NCBI GenBank assembly: GCA_030674185.1
Contig: JAPXFY010000013.1
Coordinates: 52,376,567-52,440,566 of the forward strand
Source of the DNA: Monoplex corrugatus
Taxonomy: Eukaryota > Mollusca > Gastropoda > Littorinimorpha > Ranellidae
Direction of reading: 5' to 3'
Length of the DNA stretch: 64,000 nt
In this document: positions 35,037 to 45,763 of the stretch, piece by piece
How the letters are laid out: each line of letters begins with the position of its first letter
How positions within the stretch are numbered: position 1 is the first letter of the stretch
Translations under genes and position numbers: made by a program
Notes under the pieces: generated by a model
Seen by the model: only the letters and a program-made list of their open reading frames with translations
What the model was told of the DNA's origin: nothing
The model's database searches: none

Positions 35037-37115
35037 TCAGTAGCGATAGCTGCGATGATTGCTGCCCTGAGAAACACCGTATTTGTGGAAAGGTCTGTTA
35101 GATGATGGCTGTCCGTAAGAATCATAGTTGCCATCTTCAGATAGATTTTCAGAATAGAAAGGATAGTCTTCAGGAGATTGAACAGAGTCGTAACCATAGG
35201 ACCGACTATCTCTGTATTCAAAGTCCGAGGATGCAGAGTACCCGTGAGTGTTCTCTCTGCTGTAGCGCCGCTCTCGACCAAAGGTTCCATCTCTGTGTGA
35301 AGGATGAGGAAAAGACTGTGGCTGAAAGCGCTGGTATTTGTTGGAGCTATGTTTATCGAAATCCCTGTCTCTGAAAAAATGCCTGCTTTTGTCCCTGGTC
35401 CGTTTCTTTTCCCGTGGATCAACCCGACGCACCACACTACTTACCACAGGTATACGAGTGACCTCATCTTCTTCTTCCTCTTCCTCCTCATCTTCATCAT
35501 CATCCAAATCCTCATCTCCCCCTTGGGTAAGGGTCATGAGATTGGGATTGGGGGTGTGGACAACAGAGACCTCACTCTTTAGTTTATCCATGAAGCCCTG
35601 CCCTCCACGACTAGGCCCAGAGGCCAATGTGGCAATAGCACTGCCCTCCATTTCTGAGGACGGTGCCAACTGCTTGCTGTCAGACACTGAAGATGGTGTA
35701 GGGGGCGACAATAGTGATGGCTCTGATGACAAAGACTCCTCCACACTGGGCGTGAGTTCCCTGAGGACAGAATTGTTGTTTCGCAGTATCCCTTTGACGG
35801 GCATTATGTGTCTCAGATTGACAGGAGGAAAGGGTGTATCACCTTGCCCTACAGGATAGTCCATAGAGGGCGAAGACGGCATTATATCCTCTGCTCCCTC
35901 CATTCCTTCTCCCACTTCAGGCCAATTCTCTTTCTGGCCAGGGGAAGTGTGCTGGTAGAAAGGGCTGCTGGGGGCAGGAAGGCCAGGTGAGGGCACAGGC
36001 ATGGGGGCAGCTACAGGTATTGCCAAGGGGGTGATGGACGAAGGCGATACAGGTGGAGGCACAGGTGGTGGGGTACAGGTAGAGGAGTCACTGAGGGAAC
36101 ACACCGTATGATCTGAGATGAGGGGATGAGAGGGGAGAGACGGAGCTCGCCAGTGGCATTCCTAGAGGAGCCAGGGAAGATGGAGAGGAAAGCTGAGGCA
36201 AAGATCGCACTGGAAGTGGAAGTCTTAGAGGGGGCAGGGTAGAGAGAGACACAGAAGAAGGATGAGAGGCTACAGCTATGTCAGGCAAGGAGGGAATAAC
36301 AAGCGGAGCGAGAGACGAGGGAGGCACAGATGATATAGCCATGGGGGAGGTCGGAAGGATACCCACTGGATCCCTAGAGGAAGGGGGAGGAACAGGAGCA
36401 GGTAAAGATGACACTGTCAAGGGTGGTGGTGGGGGAACACCCATTGGGGCCAGGGAGCTAGACGCAGGCAAAGAAAACATGGGGAGGGGAGGAGGGGGGA
36501 GAGGTGGTGGAAGCAGAGACCTGTTGGGCTGTTCATCAACTGCAGATGCCATCTCCACAGCTTTCTCTGCCTTCCACTCTGCCCAACACTTGGGTCTGGG
36601 GCTGCCTGTTGCGGCAGAGTTCTCCTCTTCCTCCACCCTGCTAGTATTCTGTGCTATAGGTGTATTCACCTGGCCTGTCAGCTGGGTGAAACTGGCCAGG
36701 AAACTACTGTTTGTTCCCACATCACTCCGACTTGTCGTCTTCTGGGTCTGAGCAATCAGTCTAGACAGAAAGTCTATGGGATTTTCTTTACGCCTCTCAA
36801 CAGGAGGCGGTGGAGGAGGAGGTGGGGGTGGGGAGGGAGAACGTTCTGGTTCATCTGGTTCTTCATCCATGACAGGGGTGGTGGGGGCCTCATCCGTCAG
36901 GGGAGTGGAGCCCCCCTCCTCACTGGGATAGAGGTCATCTGAGTCAGTCAGTGTCTTGTTGGCAGAAGGCCGGCGACCAGAGCTGCTGCCGTTAGAGAGG
37001 ATGGGCTGAGGCACGTAGACAGGGATGGGGCGTTCTTCATCCGTCAAGCTGGAACTAGTTCCGGATTGCAAGGAAGGGATAAAGCTGGAGATGCGGTTCT
37101 CCAGCTGGCCAAAAC
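35037..37115 (-). CDS. RPRD2: RPRD2 exon 9, Pro/Ser-rich and acidic tail (frame break)
   Basis: Terminal coding exon. The acceptor is tatgctttgcag before 37115 and the stop TGA is at 35037-35039. In order: TDEERPIPVYVPQPILSNG; a Pro run (SPSPPPPPPPPP); the short helix NPIDFLSRLIAQTQKTTS, which resembles an ILSK-like motif repeated in vertebrate RPRD2; long Pro/Ser tracts; RHIMPVKGILRNNNSVLREL, similar to the SILK region of vertebrate RPRD2; the acidic DEDLDDDEDEEEEEEED; basic RRVDPREKKRTRDKSR; and an RY/SY-rich end SNHRSYRY. The frame changes between 36161 and 36088. The upstream frame ends at a stop at 36088 and the downstream frame opens at 36161. The exon lengths sum to 3n+1, so one extra base or a missed mini-intron would explain it. 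Confidence 0.85.
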
Positions 37116-37315
37116 CTGCAAAGCATACCCATGAAGTACATCAACAATAAAGAAAATTAAATAAATGCAAAGTAATGCAACAGTACAAATAGATTTTACT
37201 AAATACAAAGTATAATGGTATGTGTGATAAAAAACACTCTTTGAGTTGTATTTCATCTGTCAGCAATACCAACAGTACCTTTAGAAAGATGATTGTTTCT
37301 AGAATTTTTTCCCCT

Positions 37316-37388
37316 GGCCATGTTAGCTCAGTTGGTTAGAGCACCCCGCTGATATCAGAACGATTGAGTTTGACTCCCAAGAGGGCCT
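37316..37388 (+). pseudogene. Degenerate tRNA-Ile-like sequence
   Basis: ggccatgttagctcagttgg resembles the 5' half of eukaryotic tRNA-Ile, with a good A box and D arm. The B box is damaged (gagtttgactc, 37366-37376), and the acceptor and anticodon stems do not pair well. A pseudogene or SINE head in RPRD2 intron 8. Confidence 0.55.
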
Positions 37389-38883
37389 CAGTTTATCAAT
37401 GAAATTAAAAAGAAGACAAATGGACAGAGTAAAGAAAAAGTTGGCAGGCAGAATATAAAGAGACAGACATTATGTGTGCACAAACATGTGTACATGTATG
37501 TGTGTGTATGCTTGCTGTTGTTATGTGCGTGTATTTTGTTTCTGCCAATCAATGGTAGGTCCCTTACGCTTCATCAACAAGAGGCTCCCCAATGAGGCCC
37601 TCCTGCCCAGTTTCCGCTCAATTTGCAGATACACACATGACTATTGAATCAACCCACTGACAGCAATCTGACATTTCTTATCATTTCACTAAAAAGCAGG
37701 CAATTTCATCCTCAGAATAGTCTTTTTATTCTAAGCTAGAAGCAGCTGCGCCTGCAACATGCTGGCGGAGACGTTCCCACATCTCCACCGAGGACATGGC
37801 TTCAGCTTTTTTGGTCATGCTTAGGTGGCAGCACAGAAGCAGATCATTTAATCCCTTAGATGATCTCCTGCCAGATTCTTGGCGTTTTCCCACAGGGGAT
37901 ATCTACATCATACTTGAGGCTAGGTAGGATTGAAATCGTCCTTAATTCTTTCTCTCTGAGCATAGGGATTTCCCAACTTTGAATCATAAGCAGAGCTGTC
38001 ACGGTTGATGGCTCCATAGCTCCATCGAGAGGGGCGACATGCCTCTCTTCCACTATTTAAATTCAGCTGCAGTTCTACATTTGATGTATACAAAGTTAAA
38101 ATGGGGATTTTTTCTCAAATTCCTGCATAACAAAGATCTATGCCCATTTAGTTCTGCTTGTGTGATTCTGATTCTCTCAGAGGATCTTTATGAGGGCCAG
38201 AAGAATGAAGATCGATGCGAACAATTCAACACTCAGTGAATGGAAGGACCAACTGACATGTGAATCTTGTGGGAGCCATGGACAACTGCATGCATTTTGG
38301 CCAATAACAAAGAAGCTGAACTGGTCAGATTAGCTACGGTTTTTGATTTGGTAAATATACTAGCGAAACAAGGATTTGAGAAAAAAAAATCCTCAGTATT
38401 TAAAATCCTCATTATTTTGTGAAAGAAAAAATGAATAAAAAGTACAGATCAAGTGATGCTTTCGTATTTTGTAATTTTTCAGAAGAATGTGTTGAAGTGT
38501 ATCATGATCATTCAATCTTGGTCAAACATAATTAAAAGAAATGTCAAGATCATTCAATGTCAGTCGTTCATATTCCTTTCTTTGCAGTAACAAGTTTCGC
38601 CACATTATTCTTCTTCACACAAAATGCTGCTTCTTTGTTTACAAGTATTATCATTCAAGCAGCAACTCTGAAGACAAGTTATAAACCCTAGAAGTCAGTC
38701 TACAGTCATGCAAAAATGCTTACTGCTGGAGAAATTAAACTTCATACAATTATGGTGAGAGGATGTACTCTGTATCTGATGTCTGTATTGTGAATCAGAA
38801 GCAAATGTTTAGATTTCTATAACAATAACAATAAGTAGCGAGAAAGGGTTGGGAGTGCAGCATTACCTAGCCAGCAACCATAC
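37389..38883. other. RPRD2 intron 8, remainder
   Basis: No recognised element. A minus-strand frame at 37856-38053 (PSTVTALLMIQSWEIPML and KYDVDIPCGKTPRIWQEII) looks protein-like and may be a decayed transposon ORF, but I cannot name it. Confidence 0.35.
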
Positions 38884-38940
38884 CTGAGACTTGTGAGGAG
38901 CTGTCATCTGACAAACCCGTAGATGACGCTGACTCATCTC
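38884..38940 (-). CDS. RPRD2: RPRD2 exon 8
   Basis: 57-nt exon encoding GDESASSTGLSDDSSSQVS, a Ser/Asp-rich linker before the tail. The acceptor is ggttttcag before 38940 and the donor is cag/gtatgg after 38884. It is phase 1 on both sides, so skipping it keeps the frame. This makes it a natural candidate for alternative splicing. Confidence 0.75.
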
Positions 38941-39024
38941 CTGAAAACCAAGTTAATGGATAATTCTTTATGGTCAATTTCACACAAAACCAGACCTGCG
39001 TTTATTCCTACTTAAAAACACAAA

Positions 39025-39167
39025 TGCATGTAAAGCTCTTGGGATAGGAGGGAAATACAAGTGCATGTAAAGCTCTAGGGATAGGAGGGAAATACAAGTG
39101 CATGTAAAGCTCTAGGGACAGGAGGGAAATACAAGTGCATGTAAAGCTCTAGGGATAGGAGGGAATC
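39025..39167. repeat. 37-bp tandem repeat, 4 copies
   Basis: The unit tgcatgtaaagctctaggga plus taggagggaaatacaag starts at 39025, 39062, 39099 and 39136. It lies 85 bp upstream of RPRD2 exon 8, on the acceptor side. Confidence 0.95.
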
Positions 39168-39299
39168 CACCCAATGGTCAGTTGGATACCATTTGCTGAT
39201 CTACAAGACATCAAATACACATTTAGAGATCTACATATTGCTCATTACAGCATCAGATGGGGGATTTTATTCCAAATCCCCTTTAAACATACTTACAAT

Positions 39300-39445
39300 A
39301 CCATACAAGCGCATAAGCTCAGCTAATGCGAGAGACCATACTAATTGCAAAATACCTGACCAGGTGGTCAAAAAAGTCGATGAAAAGACATCTACTGCCA
39401 AGTGCCGCTGTCGAGCCCACCCCTATCCAGATAACAGTTATGGCC
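39300..39445 (-). mobile_element. Fold-back family relative, single-ended
   Basis: On the minus strand it carries ggataggggtgggctcg, gatgtcttttcat and ttagtatggtctctcgcat, as in the 9709-9903 element, but only one inverted arm remains. Confidence 0.6.
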
Positions 39446-39769
39446 TCAGTGATGCCTGTTCTCTTTGGTAAAGTAGGTTAAACAGGAATATCTGTTGTCA
39501 ATCACCAGGTAGAGGAGACCGGGGTAGGCATGCGTGTATTAGCTGTAAGACCTGTTATTCGTTACAAGCAGATATGACTTGCTGGGCATAGACAACGAAG
39601 GTGATGCTGTGGAATCCATCTTCGCATGTTCTGAGATGTCCGTGAGGTAGAAGGAGATGAACATTTCACTAGTAGGCAGCATCCAAGATTTTGGGTAGAG
39701 AGAAGTTGTGGTGAAAAGCTTTGGACAGGGTCTGGTTAATTCATGGGCGCTGGGTCTGATACCAACCAA

Positions 39770-40745
39770 CCAGAAAGACTCAATAGTGATGGAAAAGATC
39801 TATGAATTATCAGAAATATGTATTGGGAACAAACAGTTGCAACGAGAATAGAAAACAACATGAGCTCCTTCCAAAACATTCAAATGAGGAGTCAGGCAAG
39901 GTTGTGTTCTGTCACCAGATCTGTTTTCACTTTACAGCGAAAACATCACGAGAAACCTAGAAGAATGCCCTGGATTAAAGGTTGGAGGAAAAATGATAAA
40001 CAACATTCGTTATACCAATGACACCGTGCTAATTGCAGAAAATGAAAGGGACCTACAAAACCTTGTGAATATAAAAGAAATAGAAAGTAAAAATAAAGGA
40101 GCTAAATAGCAAGAAGACTGAAGTCATGGAAATCCCCTCATGCAAAATAATGTTCAGCAAACGGCACAACCTTGAGACAGATTGATAAGTTTAAACATCT
40201 GGGAACGATCATCTCTCCAGACAGCAGATGCACAGCAGAGATAGCCAGCAGAATTGGCCAAGCCAAAACAGCATTCACAAAGATGAAAGGCATTTTGACC
40301 AACAAATGTCTATCAATTAACATCAGAAAGAGAGTCCTTGAATGTTACACAGAGCCGATAACGTTATACGGTTGTGAGGCATGGACAGTCAACAAGCAAA
40401 GCCAGAACAAGATTGAGGCAGCTGAGATGTGGTTTCTAAGAAGAATGTTGAGAATTCCATGGACAGCAAAGAAAAAAAGTGAGACAGTCCTGATGGATGC
40501 AGACACAAGATCATTCATTAGGAAGATTAAGAAAAGACAGGCAACATTTATAGGCCATTTTATGAGGAAAGGGGAATAAGAGCACTTGGTCACAACAGGA
40601 AAGATTGAGGAAAAGAGAACACCAAGTCGACCCAGGGAGAAAATAATTGGACGGACTTGCAGGGTGGCTGAGGATGGAAAGGGTGGAAGATTGCTTGTGG
40701 CAGCACGGGACAGCACCATGCGGCAGGGCACTCGATGATGATGAT
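39770..40745 (+). mobile_element. RTE-like LINE 3' fragment, copy 4, (GAT)n tail
   Basis: The + strand has RT end pieces with frame breaks (NMSSFQNIQM, KKTEVMEI), then an open frame at 40172-40579: KFKHLGTIISPDSRCTAEI, EPITLYGCEAWTVNKQSQNK, EAAEMWFLRRMLRIPWTAKK and RQATFIGHFMRKGE. It ends at gatgatgatgatgatgg near 40735-40750. The insertion lies inside the DIRS fragment. Confidence 0.85.
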
Positions 40746-41890
40746 GATGGGTCTGATATGAGTCCTGAGCTCCATAAGCCTGCTAATGATGCCCAAGGAC
40801 AGAGAGGAGTGTTTGATATCAACAGAATAATCAAGATTGAGAGAGACAGAAGGGGCGGTGCTGTTGAGGATGCCACCATACAGGAGTGGAGTATCAAAGG
40901 TAATGGCGGCACGTTCTGACAAGGGCAAAGGCTGAGATCCGGATTGTCCGGACAACTGAAGAAGGGAAAGAGGGGCTTGACGTGAATCATAGGGGAGGGT
41001 ATCCCCTGACTGATTTTTGGCAAGGACTTCTGGCAAAAAAATAGAGGGTGAAGGATCCATCATGTTCTTTGGAAACGTCCTTAGGAGCTCACTAAGGCTG
41101 TGTACTTCACTGCCACACCTGCAAAAGGCGAGCATGAGAAGACAGGCTGTTCTTCTGAAAAGGTCTTTGAGAGAGGCCTCTTTGGGGGATGAAAAAGCTG
41201 GCCTCTGAGGAACTTCAGAAAGAGGAAGAGGTCCCAGACCAGTGTTCTGCGAGGGGTTGATACCTGCCATAAGGAGATGCCTCTGGAGAGATCTCTCAGA
41301 AGGAAAGTGTCCTCCAGAAGGGGCGGCCAATTCAATATAAGGTGATGGAGATGGTGGAACAAGTCTTTGACTGAGGGAATGGAGAGGTGTAGGGTGGAGG
41401 AGAGGTAGGCCAGGAAGTCTTCAATACTGGCAGCAGAGGGGTTAATGGGAGTAAGCACCTTCTGTAAGCATCACTGGGTCTACTTTTTCCAGTCAGCAGA
41501 GTAGACATGCTAGGTGCTAACCCTGTAGGAGAGGAGCATGAGGCCAAATGGTGTCTTGGGCAAGACCTAGTGTTGACAGTGACTGCCACACAACATCCTG
41601 GTGCGAAGATAGAAAAGTTGTGGGTTGGCATGTGGGAAGTCTGACTAAGGTTACAGAAGGTTCCGAGGCCTGATCCCGAGTTTGATGGGGTTGAGGTAAG
41701 TCAGGCAGAGTAGATCTGGATACCAAGGTTGGATGGGCCAGTCTGGTGTGATGAGAATGACGGTTGCGTTGATGGTTTGGAACCAAGAGCGAAAGTTGAT
41801 CTGGGTGTCCCAAGATTGGAGGTTTGAGTGTGTTGAAGTTGACATTGGAGGGGTTATATGTGGAGATGGTCTTCAGATATGATGGATGCC
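40746..41890 (-). mobile_element. DIRS-type retrotransposon fragment with tyrosine recombinase
   Basis: The minus strand first gives an RNase H-end-like text (NATVILITPDWPIQPWYPDL), common in DIRS elements. The recombinase follows: SIEDFLAYLSSTLHLSIPSV, HHLHHLILNWPPLLED, PRRTLVWDLFLFLKFLRG and, after a frameshift near 41190, SLKDLFRRTACLLMLAFCRC then GSEVHSLSELL. The Arg in CRCGSEVHSLS corresponds to the first catalytic Arg of tyrosine recombinases. The later HxxR and Tyr motifs are lost or cut off by the LINE at 40745. The family call rests on motif order and is fairly firm. Confidence 0.65.
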
Positions 41891-42019
41891 ATCAATTTTT
41901 TCTGGCCAAAGGCAGCTGAGAAATACACAAATTCAAACAAGACTTCCATCCCTGACTGAAGTATGTCAAAGATGAAGATAGCCACCCAGACTGGAAGCGG
42001 GGAGCAGGCTGGGTCAACC

Positions 42020-42600
42020 TATTGTTAGTGTTATTGTCGTTTAAAGCCCAGCTGACTGCATAGAGCCATATCAGGGCTATAACCATTTTCAAAAACATAC
42101 AAAACTTCAACAGGAAAAAGAAGAAAGAAAAGAAAATTAAGCACACACATCAAGGCATTCATGCACATAATCTAAGAGGATGCCCCCATCGGTGACCACT
42201 CCGTCGAATTCATCATACAGGGGATTTAAAAAAAAACACCTGAATACAAATTCAAGCATACCTAAGGACACCAAAACATATAAAAATGAGCATAAATTAT
42301 CTAAAATTGCTTCCATATATCTCACCTCCCTAAAGCCAAAAATGCACTTAATACATGTACCCAATTATCGATGCTAAGAAAAAGTAAGACTTTATCAAAC
42401 ACATACAGATGAATTGACCAGCAAGGCAGAAAATGATAAGAAAAAATGACAGAAAGCAAAGGAACAAGGCAGAAACAAAGAGTGACAGAAAAGAGGAAAT
42501 TTCTAGCACAGATTTTCAGAGGATGGGGATATTATTTATACCGAAAGAGCCCCTGGCATCCTCAGGGGACCTGGCCGCAGCAGCGGCACCTGACAGTGAG
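42020..42600 (-). repeat. Interspersed repeat R600, copy 2
   Basis: Close match to 8828-9400: the tail motif agcccagctgactgcatagagccatatcagg is split on the + strand as agcccagctgactgc and atagagccatatcaggg. The internal text gaatacaaattcaagc and ccaaaacatataaaaa is also shared. Confidence 0.65.
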
Positions 42601-42690
42601 CATCTTTTCACCATTTTCGTGCAAACTGGCCAATTACTTTGCAGTTAGTATGGTCTTTCGCAATCGCTGAGCTTATGTACAAAAAAACCA
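42601..42690 (+). repeat. Fold-back family relative, right arm only
   Basis: gcatcttttcaccatttt and gcagttagtatggtctttcg match the right half of the 9709-9903 element. Confidence 0.55.
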
Positions 42691-42698
42691 AACAACTG

Positions 42699-42771
42699 TG
42701 GCCCATCCAAGGGTTGAACCCACAACCCCTGCATCATGAGCATGGCAGTCTAACAACTGGGCTAATAACAG
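42699..42771 (-). repeat. tRNA-derived sequence (anticodon-like CAT)
   Basis: On the minus strand ttagcccagttgttag (A box) and a good B box gggttcaaccc (42711-42721) are at tRNA spacing, with ctcatgat in the anticodon position. The acceptor stem is imperfect. A pseudo-tRNA or SINE head. Confidence 0.55.
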
Positions 42772-43527
42772 GTGGAATTTGTTATTGGAACTGGTCAATT
42801 TTAGTAGCAGATTTCACATTCTGTCCTTGTTGAACTTTTTTCTTTGCACACGGTGGTTGTGTTGTAACACTCCATGGACTTAGTTGTGAGTATGCGTTCA
42901 TGCAAGTTGTCTTACATGTTCCAAGTTTTGAAACATCTTGTATTCAAATCTCAGTGATAGAGACAAGTAAAAAAATCTTTTTTTTTTGTAACTCAAATCA
43001 CTGTTGTTTTTATCACTGTAAGATATTTTTCTGTTATTCAGTAACTAGTCTCAAGATAACTTGTCTTCCCTTTTCAGAGAAAAGTTGTCAACAAAAAGCA
43101 ATTCCTAAAAAGTAAATATAGACTTGAATTCAATGACTAACAGAGCACAACCAGGCAGCTCAAATGACAGGATGTACCAGAACAGCCTCCATTTGCTCAA
43201 ATCAATGTTACCAATCCACCTTCACTGTTCTTCAGTACTGAAGTGATATTATTGGACTTGTAGTTTCATACGTTCCTACAAAAGATCACAGACCAGAGAG
43301 ACTGTGGCAACAGTAAGAAACAGCCTATTCACCAATAATCCTATAACACAGTACCAAACACAACAGAACATGATAAAGACCATGAGAACAAACACTGAAA
43401 CAGTAACATGCAAGTTCACCAAGTAACATGCAAGTTCACCAATTATCCTATCAAAACGCTATGCAACAAGCAGATCACAAAAATAACACAAAATAACTAA
43501 ATTCACCCAAACTACAGGCATCCGTAC

Positions 43528-43735
43528 CATTGTAGCTTTCCACCAAAGTGCCCCCACTGGCAACAGCATCAGAGTCCATACTTATGGGAGTGGGTTCATA
43601 CTCTTCTCCAGGAGGAGTGCTGCCGGGAGAAGCGTCCTGTGCAGGGGGAGATACTGTGGGGCTGGGCAGTGTACGCAGAAGTTCGTCCATTTTTTTCTTC
43701 ACGTTGTTGATACGTGCCCCGTAATGCTTGTATGC
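43528..43735 (-). CDS. RPRD2: RPRD2 exon 7, end of coiled-coil domain
   Basis: Encodes AYKHYGARINNVKKKMDELL then RTLPSPTVSPPAQ and a Pro/Ser linker to VESYNG. The first 25 residues are the most RPRD2-like part of the gene, the end of the coiled-coil (CREPT) domain used for dimerisation. The acceptor is gtctttgtgaag before 43735 (phase 0). The donor is caatg/gtacgg after 43528, a weak non-consensus site with phase 1. Confidence 0.88.
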
Positions 43736-45270
43736 CTTCACAAAGACAAAAACCAGTCAATGGTACAGGTTTGCTCTTGAAAAGTTTGGTTCAGTGCCGT
43801 AACATACCAACTATTCAGCAGTAATGATAAGATTCAGCACAGGGAAGCTTCACTGGAACACTATTCCAGCAAAATATGTAAATCAAATGTTCAAGTCTAT
43901 GTACCTGACATTAACATTCAAAAGCAGCACTCAGACAAAACTGAGTAAAGCAAATGTCGCGTGAGAGCAGCAGAGTGCACATTCACATTAAAAAAAAAAT
44001 GAAACAAATATATCTCAATTTTAATTAAAACTTATTGCATGATGACAGTTGAGCAGATGAAGTAAGAATACATTCGAGAGTATTCTGTATTCCTCCAGAT
44101 ACTTCTGCATGAGTTTTCACTGTTTCAGTCCAGAGAGATTCTTACTGATTTGTCACTTCTACAATCTTGAGGGATTCTTACTGTCTTTTCATGTCAACAT
44201 GACAGGTTTTCACAGTCATCATGCTGTTCACAGTGGTGTCAGCTTTGTTTACAAAGTGTAATTCTGACCAGCCTTTACTGAATTAGCCAAATCTAAGGCG
44301 GAGAAGACAAGATATGATTGTCAGAATCAGAATTAGGCTACCTCTACTTCTGAACATGCTTGATTTTTTTTTTTCCGTAAGCAGAATAATTTGAACATGA
44401 CCATAATAGTGAAGCAGACTGCAGCCAGGAGTAGCAGCTACACTGAAACTAGTGAAAACATACTATACAATGCAGACAAAGTAATGGGGTGGGGATTGTG
44501 TACACTCTCCACAGAGAAAGCAGGCAGTTCTAAAGTATACCAAATAAGACTTCAAACACTTATTTCACAAACAAGAAGGGGAGGGAGGGAAAGATTCTCT
44601 GGTGTTAATTCCCCTGAAATAAATACAGTTAAAATATTGTACACTATAAACTTAAACCACAAGTCAATCTTGTTTCTTTATCATCAAATAATACAGTCAA
44701 GATATTGTACACAATAAACCTATACCACAAGTCAATCTTGTTTCTTTATCATCAATTTTTGGGGGGGGGATGGTGAGAAGTATTGGGATAGAGGAGGATG
44801 TGTCATTTATTATGCAACTGTATAAATTTCTTAACGGTACACACAACCAAGACAGACAGTGATCACAACTGGATGCCTCTCATGCCAGTCGTTTCATATT
44901 CACACAAGGATTGCCTTTTCACAGGAAACAAAACCCTGACATACTCCTGAGGTTATATATCAATGACTTTGTTCTTACAAGGACTGGCTTATGACTGTGT
45001 ATACAACCTAAACATATTTCAGCAATCCTACTGCTTAGAAAGAGGACTGGCTGGAGTAAACGTAGTACAATCTGCATGCACTGGTTTGAGTCAAGCTCAA
45101 GAAAACTTCGAATGTACGGCCTTCAGTCCACCCGGCTAAGACAGGGTTGGGAACTGCTGAAAAAAGAAAAACAGTCTAGAGGGGAGTGGAGTTGGTGGGG
45201 GAGGTCCAGGTGCATGGTCACCTGGAAAATCATGTTAAGGGATATCTCTACATTCAGGTACATTTTCAGT
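43736..45270. other. RPRD2 intron 6, left part
   Basis: No gene. A 66-bp unit (ccacaagtcaatcttgtttc core) is present twice in tandem at 44618-44752. Confidence 0.5.
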
Positions 45271-45325
45271 CATCTAATAAGACATTCAAAATGGTAAAAA
45301 AGTATTTTCAGTACTAATTACTTTA
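45271..45325. repeat. 55-bp direct repeat (left), target duplication of LINE copy B
   Basis: ctaataagacattcaaaatg and the following 33 bases are identical at 45271-45325 and 45709-45763. The repeats exactly flank the LINE fragment between them. Confidence 0.9.
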
Positions 45326-45710
45326 TAATAATAATAATTACAATATTTATATAGCGCAAAATCTCGACAAAATCAAATCTAAGCGCTGAAACAGACACAC
45401 ACGCACGCAAACACGCACACACACACACGCATGGGGAGAAAGAATAAAAACAATAAAAGCAAGAATAAAAGCAATGGAAAATTATAGAGAGCATATCATA
45501 TACAATTATATGTATATTAAAACAAAGTGATTCCCCTCCGAGCGGAGACAGGCTGCAGAGGGGGGTTGAGTGAGGTTAGGATTTTATGCAGAGGAGAAAA
45601 GGTGAGTTTTGAGAGCGGACTTGAAGGAGACAAAAGTAGGTTGCTGACGGACTGAGAGAGGAAGTTTGTTCCAGGAGAGTGGACCAGAAACAGAGAAGGC
45701 TCGTGGACCA
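45326..45710 (-). mobile_element. L2/CR1-type LINE family Z, copy B (short)
   Basis: 385 bp: the (TAA)n tail, 3' UTR with (AC)n and the last 60 codons of ORF2 (SWNKLPLSV-type end in another frame). It is 5'-truncated at tcgtggacca and flanked by the 55-bp direct repeat. Confidence 0.9.
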
Positions 45711-45763
45711 TCTAATAAGACATTCAAAATGGTAAAAAAGTATTTTCAGTACTAATTACTTTA

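Noticed and set aside
35102..36751. Plus-strand frames over the RPRD2 last exon (up to 173 codons)
   Set aside because: Shadows of the Pro/Ser-rich minus-strand coding sequence; their composition mirrors it.
37316..37388. Functional tRNA-Ile gene
   Set aside because: The A box is good but the B box and stems are damaged, and the intronic position fits a derived repeat.
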